64,000 nucleotides of DNA, from contig NZ_BAKM01000008.1 of assembly GCF_000614185.1 (NCBI RefSeq), positions 1 to 64,000 of the forward strand, read 5' to 3'. A program made the position numbers and the translations under genes. Shown one piece after another: positions 24,978 to 35,317 of this stretch (position 1 is the first letter of the stretch; each line of letters opens with the position of its first letter). Below the pieces are notes generated by a model that had not been told where the DNA came from, searched no databases, and was given only the letters and a program-made list of their open reading frames with translations. The stretch is from Phocaeicola sartorii JCM 17136 = DSM 21941 (GTDB lineage Bacteria; Bacteroidota; Bacteroidia; Bacteroidales; Bacteroidaceae).

Positions 24978-26920
24978 ATGGTTTCAGTAGATAATTTAAA
25001 AGTAGAGTTTGGAGTAACACCTCTGTTCGAGGATGTGTCATACGTCATTAATAAGAGAGACCGCATTGCGCTGGTTGGAAAGAACGGGGCTGGTAAATCT
25101 ACCATGCTTAAAATATTGGCAGGGATACAGGCTCCTACCTCGGGTGTCGTCTCTGTTCCGCGTGATGTGACCATTGGCTATCTGCCTCAAGTCATGATCC
25201 TGAGTGACAAGCATACCGTGATGGAAGAGGCTGAGATGGCTTTTGAACATATCTTTGACTTGCAGGCCGGTATTGAGAGAATGAATCAGGAATTGGCGAA
25301 TAGAACGGATTATGATTCAGACAGCTATCATAAACTGATTGAGAAGTTCACCCATGACAATGAACGTTTTCTGATGATGGGAGGAACCAATTATACGGCT
25401 GAGATAGAACGCACATTGATGGGATTAGGATTTAACCGGGAAGATTTTAACCGTCCTACGTCCGAGTTCAGCGGTGGTTGGCGTATGCGTATAGAGTTGG
25501 CCAAGTTGTTGTTGCGACGGCCCGATGTGTTGCTGTTGGACGAGCCTACCAATCACTTGGACATAGAAAGTATCCAATGGCTTGAAAACTTTTTGAAGAC
25601 AAGTGCGGGGGCTGTTGTATTGGTGAGCCACGACCGCGCATTTATTAATAATGTGACTACTCGTACAATTGAAATATCTTGCGGGCATATCTATGATTAT
25701 AAAGTGGCTTACGATGAGTTTGTGGTATTGCGCAAAGAGCGTCGTGAGCAGCAATTGCGTGCATACGAGAACCAGCAGAAGCAAATTCAGGATACGGAAG
25801 ATTTCATAGAGCGTTTCCGTTACAAGGCTACCAAGGCTGTACAGGTGCAGAGCCGTATCAAGCAATTGGAAAAAATAGTTCCTATTGAAATTGATGATGA
25901 AGACAATTCAGCTTTGCGGTTGAAGTTCCCGCCTGCCATGCGTTCCGGCAATTATCCGGTTATTTGTGACGGAGTGAAGAAAGCATACGGCAGCCATGTC
26001 GTTTTCCACGATGTGACTTTGACTATCAATAGAGGTGAGAAGGTGGCTTTTGTCGGAAAGAACGGAGAAGGTAAGTCCACTTTAGTGAAATGTATAATGG
26101 ACGAAATTCCATACGAAGGTAAACTGACCATCGGACACAACGTACAGATTGGTTATTTTGCTCAGAATCAGGCTCAGATGCTGGATGAAAATCTGAGTGT
26201 CTTTGATACGATTGACTATGTGGCAAAAGGGGATATCCGTTTGAAGATTCGTGATATTCTGGGGGCGTTCATGTTTGGAGGCGAGGCTTCAGATAAGAAA
26301 GTAAAGGTGCTGTCGGGCGGAGAGCGGAGTCGTCTTGCATGATAAAACTCTTGTTGGAACCGGTGAATTTCCTGATTCTGGACGAACCTACCAACCATTT
26401 GGATATGCGTTCGAAAGATGTATTGAAAGAGGCTATCAAGGAGTTTGACGGAACGGTGATTGTCGTTTCTCATGACCGTGAGTTTCTGGACGGATTGGTG
26501 ACTAAAGTCTATGAATTCGGAGGAGGGGTGGTAAAAGAACACATCGGCGGTATCTATGATTTCTTGCAGAAAAAGAAAATAGAAAATCTGAACGAGTTGC
26601 AGCTCTCGGCTTCTCCTACTGTGTCTGTCGCTAAAAAGGAAGAACCTGAAACGGTCAGTGAGAACAAATTATCCTATGAGGCGCAAAAAGAATTGAATAA
26701 GAAGATTCGCAAACTGGAGAAACAAGTTGCGGATTGTGAACAGAAAATAGAAAAGCTGGAAACTGAGATTGGCGGGGTGGAAGCCGATATGGCTACTCCC
26801 GAAGGTGCATCGGATATGGCTTTGTATGAAAAGCATCAGAAACTGAAAAAGGAACTGGATCAGACGGTGGAAGAATGGGAGGCCGTTTCTATGGAATTAG
26901 AAGAGGTGCAGGGAAATTAA
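24978..26920 (+). CDS. ABC-F family ATPase, one apparent base deletion
   Basis: A soluble protein with two ABC cassettes and no membrane domain, the ABC-F layout, whose members act on the ribosome as translation factors or antibiotic-protection proteins. The first cassette has LVGKNGAGKST, FSGGWRMRIELAKLL and LLLDEPTNHLDIES; the second has FVGKNGEGKST, LSGGERSRLAMIKLL and LILDEPTNHLDMRS. A linker of about 80 residues lies between them and a coiled coil forms the last 90. The frame breaks at 26339; restoring one A (GCATGATAAA to GCAATGATAAA) exactly rebuilds the second signature motif and gives 647 residues. It is most like the housekeeping Uup/EttA-type group; resistance cannot be inferred. 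Confidence 0.9.
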
Positions 26921-26945
26921 AGTATGTATCATATATATAGAACAA

Positions 26946-28981
26946 ATGAAAGCAAAACATTATTTACCAATGGCTGTATTGGCTCTGGCAGCAGCTGCCG
27001 GATGTGACAGTAAAAAGGAAGCCGTCATGACTTCAGGTATAGATTTGACCAATTTGGACACTACGGCTGTTCAAGGAACTGATTTTTATCAGTATGCTTG
27101 TGGCGGATGGATGAAGAAACACCCCTTGACCAATGAATATTCCCGTTTCGGCTCATTTGATATGCTTGCCGAGAATAACCGGGAGCAACTGAAAGGACTG
27201 ATCGTAGAAATTGCTGCCGGACAGAATGCGCAAGGTACAATAGGCCAGAAAATAGGGGATATTTATAATCTGGCCATGGACAGTGTGAAACTGAATGCTG
27301 ACGGAGTAACTCCTATTCAAGCTGATTTAGAGAAAATTGCTTCCGTGAAGGAGAAATCGGAAATAGTTCCTTTGATGGCGGAACTGGCTCATAGTGGTGT
27401 TTTTCCTTACTTCAGTTTCTATGTGGGTGCCGATATCATGGACAGCAAGAGCAATTTGTTCCAACTGTATCAAGGTGGTATCAGTCTGGGTGAAAAGGAA
27501 TATTATCTGGACAACGATGATGCAACTGTCAATATCCGTAATAAGTATAAGGAACATATTGTAAAGATGTTCCAATTGGCAGGTTTTGATGAGGCTGCCG
27601 CCACAAAGAAAATGGAGGCTGTGATGGATATCGAGACTCGTATTGCGAAGGCTTCTTTCAGTGCGGTGGAACAGCGTAACCCTGCGGCCAATTATCATAA
27701 AATGTCTTTGGATGAATTGAAGAAGGATATTCCGGGTATTGATTGGGATGCTTTCTTGAATGGCATCGGTGTGAAAGAGGTGGCCGAACTGAGTGTTTCT
27801 CAAGTGGAGCCAGTTAAAGAGGTTGAGAAGATTATCAACAGTGTGCCGGTTGAAAATCAGATAGCTATATGCAATGGAATCTGATAGACAGGGCTGCCGG
27901 TTACCTGAGCGATGATTTGGTGGCACAGAACTTTGATTTCTATGGAAAGACATTATCCGGCAAGCAGGCCAACCAGCCTCGATGGAAGCGTGCGGTAAGT
28001 ACGGTGAATGGAGTACTGGGTGAAGCGGTAGGTCAGATGTATGTGGAAAAATATTTCCCGGCAGCTGCAAAGGAACGTATGGTGCAGTTGGTGAAGAATT
28101 TACAGACTGCATTAGGAGAACGTATCCAGAATCTGGAATGGATGGGTGACAGTACGAAGATGAAAGCCATTGAGAAGTTGAACTCATTCTATGTGAAGGT
28201 GGGCTATCCTGATAAGTGGAGGGATTATACAGGCTTGAATATTGAAAAAGATTCTTATTGGGCCAATGTGAAGCGTGCTACAGAATTCGAGCTGGACTAT
28301 ATGTTGTCCAAGGCAGGCAAGCCGGTTGACAGAGATGAATGGGGAATGACTCCGCAGACAGTCAATGCCTATTATAATCCGACCACGAACGAGATTTGTT
28401 TCCCGGCAGGTATTCTTCAATATCCATTCTTTGACATGAATGCCGATGACGCATTCAATTATGGAGCTATCGGCGTGGTTATCGGTCATGAAATGACTCA
28501 TGGATTCGATGATCAGGGACGTCAGTTCGACAAAGAGGGTAATTTGAAGGACTGGTGGACAGCTGAAGATGCCAAACATTTTGAAGAACGTGCCCAGGTG
28601 ATGGTGAATTTCTTTGATAGCATTCAGGTTTTACCAGGGCTCAACGCCAACGGCTCTTTGACTTTGGGGGAGAATATAGCCGATCATGGTGGTTTGCAGG
28701 TTTCTTTCCAAGCGTTCAAGAATGCGACAAAAGATGCTCCGCTGGCGGTAGAAGACGGATTTACTCCGGAACAACGCTTCTTCCTGTCTTACGCCGGAGT
28801 GTGGGCGGGCAATGTCCGCGATGAGCAGATTCGCTTGCAAACGAAGTCTGACCCGCATTCATTGGGCAGATGGCGTGTGAACGGAGCGCTCCCTCATATA
28901 GGTGCATGGTATGATGCTTTTGGTATCAAAGAAGGGGATGCAATGTATCTGGCTCCGGAAAAACGTGTTTCTATCTGGTAA
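26946..28981 (+). CDS. M13-family zinc metallopeptidase lipoprotein (PepO/neprilysin-like), one apparent base deletion
   Basis: An exported endopeptidase with a lipoprotein-like signal ending in AAAAAGC at about residue 20. The zinc site is complete: HExxH in VIGHEMTHGFDDQGRQFD and the third ligand in GENIADHGGLQVSF; the substrate-binding NAYYNPTTNEICFPAGIL is also present. M13 enzymes cleave short peptides outside the cytoplasm. At 27864 one T is missing (GCTATATGC to GCTTATATGC); repair reads AYMQWNLIDRAAGYLSDDL and gives 678 residues, the usual size, so I consider the gene intact. It starts 26 bases after the ABC-F gene and is probably co-transcribed with it. Confidence 0.92.
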
Positions 28982-29003
28982 ACTCTGTACGTAAAAGATC
29001 ATA

Positions 29004-29054
29004 AAAAAGCATGGTAATTGCTGATATCTCGGCATTTACCATGCTTTCTTTTTG
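29004..29054 (+). terminator. Terminator of the M13 peptidase gene
   Basis: An imperfect stem built from AGCATGGTAATTGC and GGCATTTACCATGCT with a short AT-rich loop, followed by TTTCTTTTT. The T-rich tail overlaps the -33 element of the next promoter. Confidence 0.65.
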
Positions 29055-29082
29055 GAATTTACATGATAAAAAACTATTTTTG
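29051..29082 (+). promoter_or_regulatory. Promoter of the metal efflux operon
   Basis: TTTG at 29051-29054, a 20-bp spacer and TATTTTTG at 29075-29082 fit the Bacteroidota consensus. The predicted start of transcription falls at or next to the ATG at 29089, so the mRNA may be nearly leaderless. Confidence 0.65.
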
Positions 29083-29088
29083 TGCCCG

Positions 29089-29517
29089 ATGAAACGGAGA
29101 CGATACATAGCGTGGGTATTGATGTGGGTCAGCATTATCATGTTGACAGCATCCGTTTTGCCTCATCATCATCATCGGGAAATTCTTTGCTTGCAGCATG
29201 ATATGACTATGTGCGACTGTCAATGTCCCTCGCAACATCATCAGCACGATCATTCCGATGAGAGCCATACATGTAACGCCGGGTGCGTGACCAAGTTTAA
29301 AAGTGTAACTCCGGACCGGGCTCAAGATAGTGTTTCTCCTGATTATTCGTTTTGTTTGCTGCTATATACGGTGACGGATGTGCTGGTGCTCTCACTACGG
29401 TTGACAGAGCACAAAGCATTACCTTGTAATTACTATTTAGAAAAACTGCATTCTACGTGTCTCCCCCACGTAAAGGCTTGCGCGCCCCTCCTTGTAATGT
29501 TCTTGCTTGACAGATAG
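29089..29517 (+). CDS. His/Cys-rich membrane-anchored small protein of the efflux operon
   Basis: A 142-residue protein with one N-terminal membrane segment or signal anchor (WVLMWVSIIMLTASVLP). A cluster of likely metal ligands follows: HHHHREILCLQHDMTMCDCQ, then HHQHDHSDESHTC. The second half has a hydrophobic stretch and more cysteines but no recognised domain. I choose ATG 29089 because the longer frame from 29011 includes the promoter. Its position directly before CusB- and CusA-type genes and its composition suggest periplasmic binding or sensing of Cu, Zn or a similar ion; this is inference. I do not recognise a characterised family, though similar small proteins precede efflux operons in other Bacteroidota. 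Confidence 0.65.
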   Translation: MKRRRYIAWVLMWVSIIMLTASVLPHHHHREILCLQHDMTMCDCQCPSQHHQHDHSDESHTCNAGCVTKFKSVTPDRAQDSVSPDYSFCLLLYTVTDVLVLSLRLTEHKALPCNYYLEKLHSTCLPHVKACAPLLVMFLLDR

Positions 29518-29560
29518 AAAGCGTCTTTCTATCCGCAGTTTTGTTGTATTTTCTATCCGC

Positions 29561-29568
29561 TAATTTTG
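29561..29568 (+). promoter_or_regulatory. Possible internal -7 box before the CusB-type gene
   Basis: TAATTTTG fits TAnnTTTG, 36 bases before the CusB start. The TTTTG upstream lies only about 17 bp away, shorter than usual, so a second promoter here is tentative. Confidence 0.35.
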
Positions 29569-29604
29569 TATTTAATTTAAAAAGTAAGAACAAATTATAT
29601 CATC

Positions 29605-30822
29605 ATGAAGAAACTTATCTTTATGGGAGTCATGGGATTATTCCTATTAGGCTCTTGCAACAGTAAATCGGGTCATGACCACGAAGGGCATGACCATGGA
29701 ACGGAAGAATCGCATGACCACGATCATGAAGGTCATGACCACGAGAGTGAAGGTCACGAAGGACATAATCACGGAACGGAAACTGCAGCAGCCGGTCACT
29801 CTGATGAAATTATCCTGGCTCCCGAAAAAGCGAAAGCAGCCGGAGTAGAATCGGAAATAATCCAGCTTAAGGCATTTCGTCAGGTGATAACGACCAGCGG
29901 ACAGGTGCAGGCAGCACAAGGCGATGAAAGCGTAGTCGTTGCCAATGTAGCCGGTGTGGTTTCTTTCCGCCATCCGGTAACGGACGGTATGAGCGTGAGC
30001 AAGGGTGCTTCCATCTTGAATATCTCTGCCGAGAACATGCCGGACGGAGACCCTGTAAAACGTGCCCGCATTGCATACGAAACGGCAAAGAAAGAATACG
30101 AACGTGCCGCCAAATTGGTAGAAAGCCAGATTATATCGCAGAAGGACTTCAATACCATCAAGGAGAGTTATGAAAACGCGCAATTGGCATACGGGGCTAT
30201 TTCAAAGAACCAGACCAAGACAGGAGTGTCGGTAACGGCTCCTTTGGGGGGCTATATCAAGAATTGTCTGGTGCAGGAAGGTGACTATGTATCGGTAGGC
30301 CAGCCTTTGGTGAGTATCACTCAGAACCGTCGTCTGTTCCTTCGTGCAGATGTTTCCGAGAAATATTATGGTTATCTGCATAGCATCCAGTCGGCAAATT
30401 TCAAGACTCCATACGATAATAAGGTATATGAGTTGGGTGAGTTGAAAGGGCGTCTGCTTTCATACGGTAAAGCATCCGGTGGTACTTCTTTCTATGTACC
30501 TGTTACTTTCGAATTTGACAATCGGGGAGATGTGATTCCCGGTTCGTATGTGGAGGTGTATCTGCTCTCGTCGGAAATGCCCGATGTGCTGGCCTTGCCT
30601 GTTACGGCACTGACCGAAGAACAAGGCTTGTACTTTGTTTATCTGCAACTGGATGAGGAAGGATATAAGAAACAGGAGGTAACTTTGGGAGCGAGCAACG
30701 GAAAGGAAGTGCAGATTCTGACCGGTTTGAAAGCCGGTGACCGTGTGGTAACAAAGGGAGCCTATCAGGTGAAATTAGCATCGGCCAGCAATGCGATTCC
30801 GGCTCATAGTCATGAACATTAA
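29605..30822 (+). CDS. Periplasmic adaptor (membrane fusion) lipoprotein of an RND metal efflux pump, CusB-like
   Basis: A 405-residue adaptor that links the inner-membrane pump to the outer-membrane channel. After a lipoprotein signal (FLLGSC at residues 14-19), residues 22-65 form a very histidine-rich tail (repeats of GHDHEGHDH type), probably a metal-binding arm. Then come the adaptor domains: a barrel-sandwich half motif (VVVANVAGVVSFRHPVTDGM), a helical hairpin around residues 150-195, a second lipoyl half (VTAPLGGYIKNCLVQEGDYV), and a beta-barrel plus membrane-proximal domain ending in GLKAGDRVVTKGAYQVK. The C-terminus ends in HSHEH. The substrate is probably a divalent cation or Cu(I); the exact metal is unproven. 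Confidence 0.9.
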   Translation: MKKLIFMGVMGLFLLGSCNSKSGHDHEGHDHGTEESHDHDHEGHDHESEGHEGHNHGTETAAAGHSDEIILAPEKAKAAGVESEIIQLKAFRQVITTSGQVQAAQGDESVVVANVAGVVSFRHPVTDGMSVSKGASILNISAENMPDGDPVKRARIAYETAKKEYERAAKLVESQIISQKDFNTIKESYENAQLAYGAISKNQTKTGVSVTAPLGGYIKNCLVQEGDYVSVGQPLVSITQNRRLFLRADVSEKYYGYLHSIQSANFKTPYDNKVYELGELKGRLLSYGKASGGTSFYVPVTFEFDNRGDVIPGSYVEVYLLSSEMPDVLALPVTALTEEQGLYFVYLQLDEEGYKKQEVTLGASNGKEVQILTGLKAGDRVVTKGAYQVKLASASNAIPAHSHEH

Positions 30823-30833
30823 TCAGCCGTCCT

Positions 30834-33800
30834 ATGCTAAATAAGATTATACATTTTTCCCTTCAGAACCGTATATTGGTTCTGGTGGCATCGGTTTTGC
30901 TGCTTATCGGCGGTACTTACACGGCTTTTCATACGGAAGTCGATGTGTTCCCCGATTTGAATGCACCGACTGTAGTGATTATGACCGAAGCGAATGGTAT
31001 GGCTGCCGAGGAGGTGGAACAATTGGTGACCTTCCCTGTAGAAACTGCCGTGAACGGTGCGACTCATGTGCGCCGGGTGCGTTCATCTTCCACCAATGGT
31101 TTTTCCGTGGTGTGGGTGGAATTTGAATGGGATACCGATATCTATCTGGCTCGTCAGATTGTCAGTGAGAAATTGTCCTTGGTCAGCGAGGAGCTGCCCG
31201 AGAATGTAGGTAAACCTACCATGGGACCTCAGTCCTCTATTTTAGGTGAGTTGCTGATTATCGGTCTGACTTCGGATACTACTTCCATGCTCGATCTTCG
31301 TACACTGGCAGACTGGACTATCCGTCCGCGCCTGCTTTCTACGGGAGGTGTGGCACAGGTTGCCGTGCTGGGAGGTGATATCAAGGAATATCAGGTATTG
31401 CTTGACCCTGCCCGCATGAAACATTACAATGTTACGTTGGCAGAGGTGATGAACGTTACCCGTAACATGAACCAGAATGCCAATGGCGGAGTGATTTATG
31501 AATATGGAAACGAATATATTGTCCGCGGGGTGCTTTCCAGCCACGATGTGGCTCAGTTGTCACGTTCCGTCATCAAGAAGGTGGAAGGAGTGCCCGTTAC
31601 ATTGGAGGATATTGCCGATGTGAGGATTGGTTCGCAGGAACCCAGACTGGGTACTGCTTCGGAGAGGGGAAAACCTGCCGTACTGCTGACCGTTACCAAA
31701 CAACCCAAGACCGGGACTATTGAACTGACAGAGCAATTGGAGGCTGCATTGAAGGATTTGCAGAAGAATCTTCCGGCTGATGTACACGTTTCTACAGATA
31801 TTTTCCGTCAGAGCCGTTTTATTGAAAGTTCTATCGGCAATGTGAAGGATTCGTTGTACGAAGGTGCTATTTTCGTGGTGATTGTCCTCTTCTTGTTCCT
31901 TGCCAATGTACGTACCACGGTTATTTCATTGGTAACCCTTCCGTTGTCATTGATTGTTTCTATATTGACTCTTCACTATATGGGACTCACCATCAATACC
32001 ATGAGTTTGGGTGGTATGGCCATTGCCATTGGTTCGTTGGTGGATGATGCTATTGTGGATGTGGAAAATGTATGGAAGCACCTGCGCGAGAACCGCTTGT
32101 TGCCCGAAGGGGAACGTAAGAGCGTGATTGAAGTGGTGTTCAATGCTTCGAAGGAAGTGCGTATGCCTATATTGAACTCTACCTTGATTATTGTAGTCAG
32201 CTTTGTTCCTTTGTTTTTCCTGACAGGAATGGAAGGGCGTATGTTGGTTCCGTTGGGCATTGCCTTTATTGTGGCGTTGTTTGCTTCTACGGTGGTGGCT
32301 TTGACACTCACTCCGGTACTGTGCAGCTATCTGTTGGGCAACAATAAAAGTAAGGCATTGCCGAAAGAGGCATTTATTGCCGTATGGATGAAAAAGCATT
32401 ATCGCAATGCCTTGTTATGGTCCTTGAATCATAAATCCGCAGTATTGGGCTTTACGGGTGGACTGTTTGCGGTGGCATTGGTTATGTTTTTTACATTAGG
32501 ACGTAGTTTCCTGCCATCTTTCAATGAAGGTTCGTTCACCATTAATATCAGTTCATTGCCGGGAATCTCTTTGGCAGAATCGGACAAGATGGGACACCGT
32601 GCGGAAGAGTTGCTGATGTCTATTCCCGAAATACAGACCGTAGCCCGTAAAACGGGACGTGCCGAACTGGATGAGCATGCATTAGGGGTTAACGTGAGTG
32701 AAATTGAGGCCCCGTTTGAATTGAAAGACCGTTCCCGCCAGGAACTGGTAGCCGATGTGCGTGCCAAGTTATCTACCATTACCGGTGCGAATATCGAAAT
32801 AGGCCAGCCTATCAGCCACCGCATCGATGCCATGCTTTCGGGTACCAAGGCCAACATTGCCATCAAACTGTTTGGTAACGATTTGAACAAGATGTTTGCC
32901 ATCGGCAATCAGATAAAGGATGCCATCAGCAGTGTGGAGGGTATTGCCGACTTGAATGTGGAACAACAAATCGAACGTCCGCAGCTCAAGATTGTTCCTA
33001 AACGCGAGATGCTTGCCAAATTCGGTATTTCCTTACCGGACTTTGCCGAGTTTGTATCAGTAAACATGGCGGGTGAAGTCGTTTCGCAGGTATATGAAGA
33101 AGGCAAGGCGTTTAATCTTATTGTCCGTACCAAGGACGAGGTGCGTGATGAGATGGAGAAAGTGCGCAACCTGATGATTGATACCGGTGACGGTCAGAAA
33201 ATACCTGTCAACTATGTAGCCGATGTGGTTTCTGCCATGGGACCGAATACCATCAGCCGTGAGAACGTGAAGCGTAAGATTGTGATTTCCGCCAATACCA
33301 GCGGTCGTGATTTGCGCAGCGTGGTGAATGATATACAGGAACGGATTGATGCGCAAATCAAACTGCCCGAAGGGTATCATGTGGAATATGGCGGTCAGTT
33401 TGAAAGTGAGCAGGCGGCCAGCCGTACGCTGATGCTTACTTCCTTTATGAGTATCGTGGTTATCTTTCTGTTGCTTTATACCCAGTTTAAGAATGCGGCC
33501 CAAAGTGGAGTCATTCTGTTGAATCTACCTTTGGCGTTGATTGGTGGGGTATTTGCATTGATGATGACAACGGGCGAGATAAGCATTCCGGCTATCATCG
33601 GTTTTATCTCGTTGTTTGGTATTGCTACCCGTAATGGTATGTTGTTGATAAGTCATTACAATACGTTGCGCGAAGAAGGCATGGAGTTGAAAGAAAGCAT
33701 TCTCCACGGTTCGTTGGACCGTTTGAACCCTATCCTGATGACTGCCTTGTCTTCCGCGCTGGCTTTGATACCTTTGGCGTTCCGTGGCGATTTGCCGGGT

Positions 33801-33916
33801 AATGAGATACAAAGTCCGATGGCGAAAGTTATTCTGGGAGTCTTCTGACATCGACTTTCCTGAACGCTTTCATCATCCCGATTGTTTATGAACTGATGAA
33901 CCGAAAGAAGAAATAA
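30834..33916 (+). CDS. RND heavy-metal efflux transporter, CusA/CzcA-like, one apparent base deletion
   Basis: The inner-membrane proton-driven pump of the tripartite system. The N-terminal transmembrane segment is followed by FPDLNAPTVVIMTEANGMAA, and the HME-RND motif AIGSLVDDAIVDVENVWKHL in the TM4 region carries acidic residues needed for proton transfer. Two periplasmic porter regions and a second membrane half follow. The frame breaks at 33840: restoring GG (GGGAGTCTT to GGGAGGTCTT) replaces a stop with GGLLTSTFLNAFIIPIVYEL and ends at 33916, giving 1027 residues, the normal size. The ten bases to the next gene and the 11-base gap from CusB show one operon. Confidence 0.92.
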
Positions 33917-33926
33917 TAGAAATAAT

Positions 33927-35096
33927 ATGAAACGAATCTTAGTTATAATAGCCCTCTGCTCCCCCTTGCTGATGCAGGCCCAAAGCATTGATCACATCTT
34001 GAAAAGTATCGAGCAGAACAATAAAGAACTCAAGGCGCAGAAACATGCCGCCGATGCGACCAAGATGGAAAACCGGACAAACAACAACTTGCCTGACCCT
34101 ACGGTGAGTTACAGTTCTTTCTACAGCAATGCTGCCGAAGGTGGTCACGGTACGGAATTCGTCGCTTCGCAAGGTTTTGATTTCCCTACCCAGTACATCA
34201 CCCGCAACCGGCAGGCTACATTGCAGAACGAAGCGGTGGACAAGCAACAACAGGCTGCTCGTCGGGATATTCTGCTGAATGCGAAGAATCTCTGTCTGGA
34301 CCTTATTCTGTTGAATCAGGAAAAGACCTTGATGGATATCCGTATGAAGAACGCCGATGAGTTGCAGGCACTTTATGAAAAACGCCTGAACAACGGTGAC
34401 GCGAACATACTGGAAGTCAACAAAATCAAGATGGAACGCATGAACGTGCAGACGGAAGTTGCCCAAAACAGCGCAGCCCACCGCACAGCCTTACAGTCTT
34501 TGCTTGCCATGAACGGCAATATGCCTTTGGAGTTTGCGGAAACCACCTATCCTTCCATACAGGAAATCAACGATTACAACGTCATGCGGGATGAAGTGAT
34601 GGCATCGGACCTTGACCTGCAGACCACCGCTGCCGTTGCCCGTGCCGCCGAGAAGCAGGTGTCGGTAGACCGTCAAGGTTGGTTGCCGAAACTGGAAGTC
34701 GGTTTCCGCCGTAACACGGATGATGTGGCTTCGATGAATGGCTTTGTGGTAGGCGGCTCCCTGCCTTTGTTTCAAAACCGCAAAAAGGTAAAGATAGCCA
34801 AGGCGCAGGCTATCAGCGCACAACTGATGCAGGAAAGTGCCAAGGAGCAGGTTGAGGCTTCTCTGATGTCACTCTTCAATGAGATGCAGCAGTTGAAGGA
34901 TGCCCTGAATGCATATGATGTCCCTTTGATGTACCGTTCGTTGGACTTGTTGAAGCAGGCATTGACCGAAGGACAGATTTCATTGATTGAATATTTTGTG
35001 GAAACGGAAAGTATTTATAAGAACCTCCAGGCGTATATGCAGATAGAGAACCAATACCAGAAGGTGATGGCGAATATCTACAAGAACGGTCTGTAG
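33927..35096 (+). CDS. TolC-family outer-membrane efflux channel protein, CusC-like
   Basis: A 389-residue outer-membrane factor with a signal peptide (residues 1-19, LLMQAQS). The two repeated halves rich in long coiled-coil helices are evident: AARRDILLNAKNLCLDLILL and NILEVNKIKMERMNVQTEVA in the first, KIAKAQAISAQLMQESAKEQ and EGQISLIEYFVETESIYKNL in the second. It is shorter than E. coli TolC but normal for Bacteroidota metal-efflux channels. It completes a CusBAC-type operon that starts at 29089. Confidence 0.9.
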   Translation: MKRILVIIALCSPLLMQAQSIDHILKSIEQNNKELKAQKHAADATKMENRTNNNLPDPTVSYSSFYSNAAEGGHGTEFVASQGFDFPTQYITRNRQATLQNEAVDKQQQAARRDILLNAKNLCLDLILLNQEKTLMDIRMKNADELQALYEKRLNNGDANILEVNKIKMERMNVQTEVAQNSAAHRTALQSLLAMNGNMPLEFAETTYPSIQEINDYNVMRDEVMASDLDLQTTAAVARAAEKQVSVDRQGWLPKLEVGFRRNTDDVASMNGFVVGGSLPLFQNRKKVKIAKAQAISAQLMQESAKEQVEASLMSLFNEMQQLKDALNAYDVPLMYRSLDLLKQALTEGQISLIEYFVETESIYKNLQAYMQIENQYQKVMANIYKNGL

Positions 35097-35317
35097 GAGA
35101 GAATGAAAGTGGAATTTTTCAAGGCGGTGACCGGGTGTACTTTATGGTTATTCCGGTCATTGTGAAGAATCTTGGTGAAACGCAGATTGACGCAGGTTGA
35201 ATGGAGCTTTTGCGTAAATCTGCGTTTCTTTATATGTCATTCCTTTTTTGTCTCCATGGTCGTATAGATGACGTGCGACATCTTTCTGTCTCTTTCTATT
35301 TTTCTTTTCATTGAACT

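Noticed and set aside
27327-28187. 286-residue minus-strand open frame inside the M13 peptidase gene
   Set aside because: It is a shadow frame. The plus strand encodes a complete zinc peptidase here, and the reverse translation shows no domain or coherent composition.
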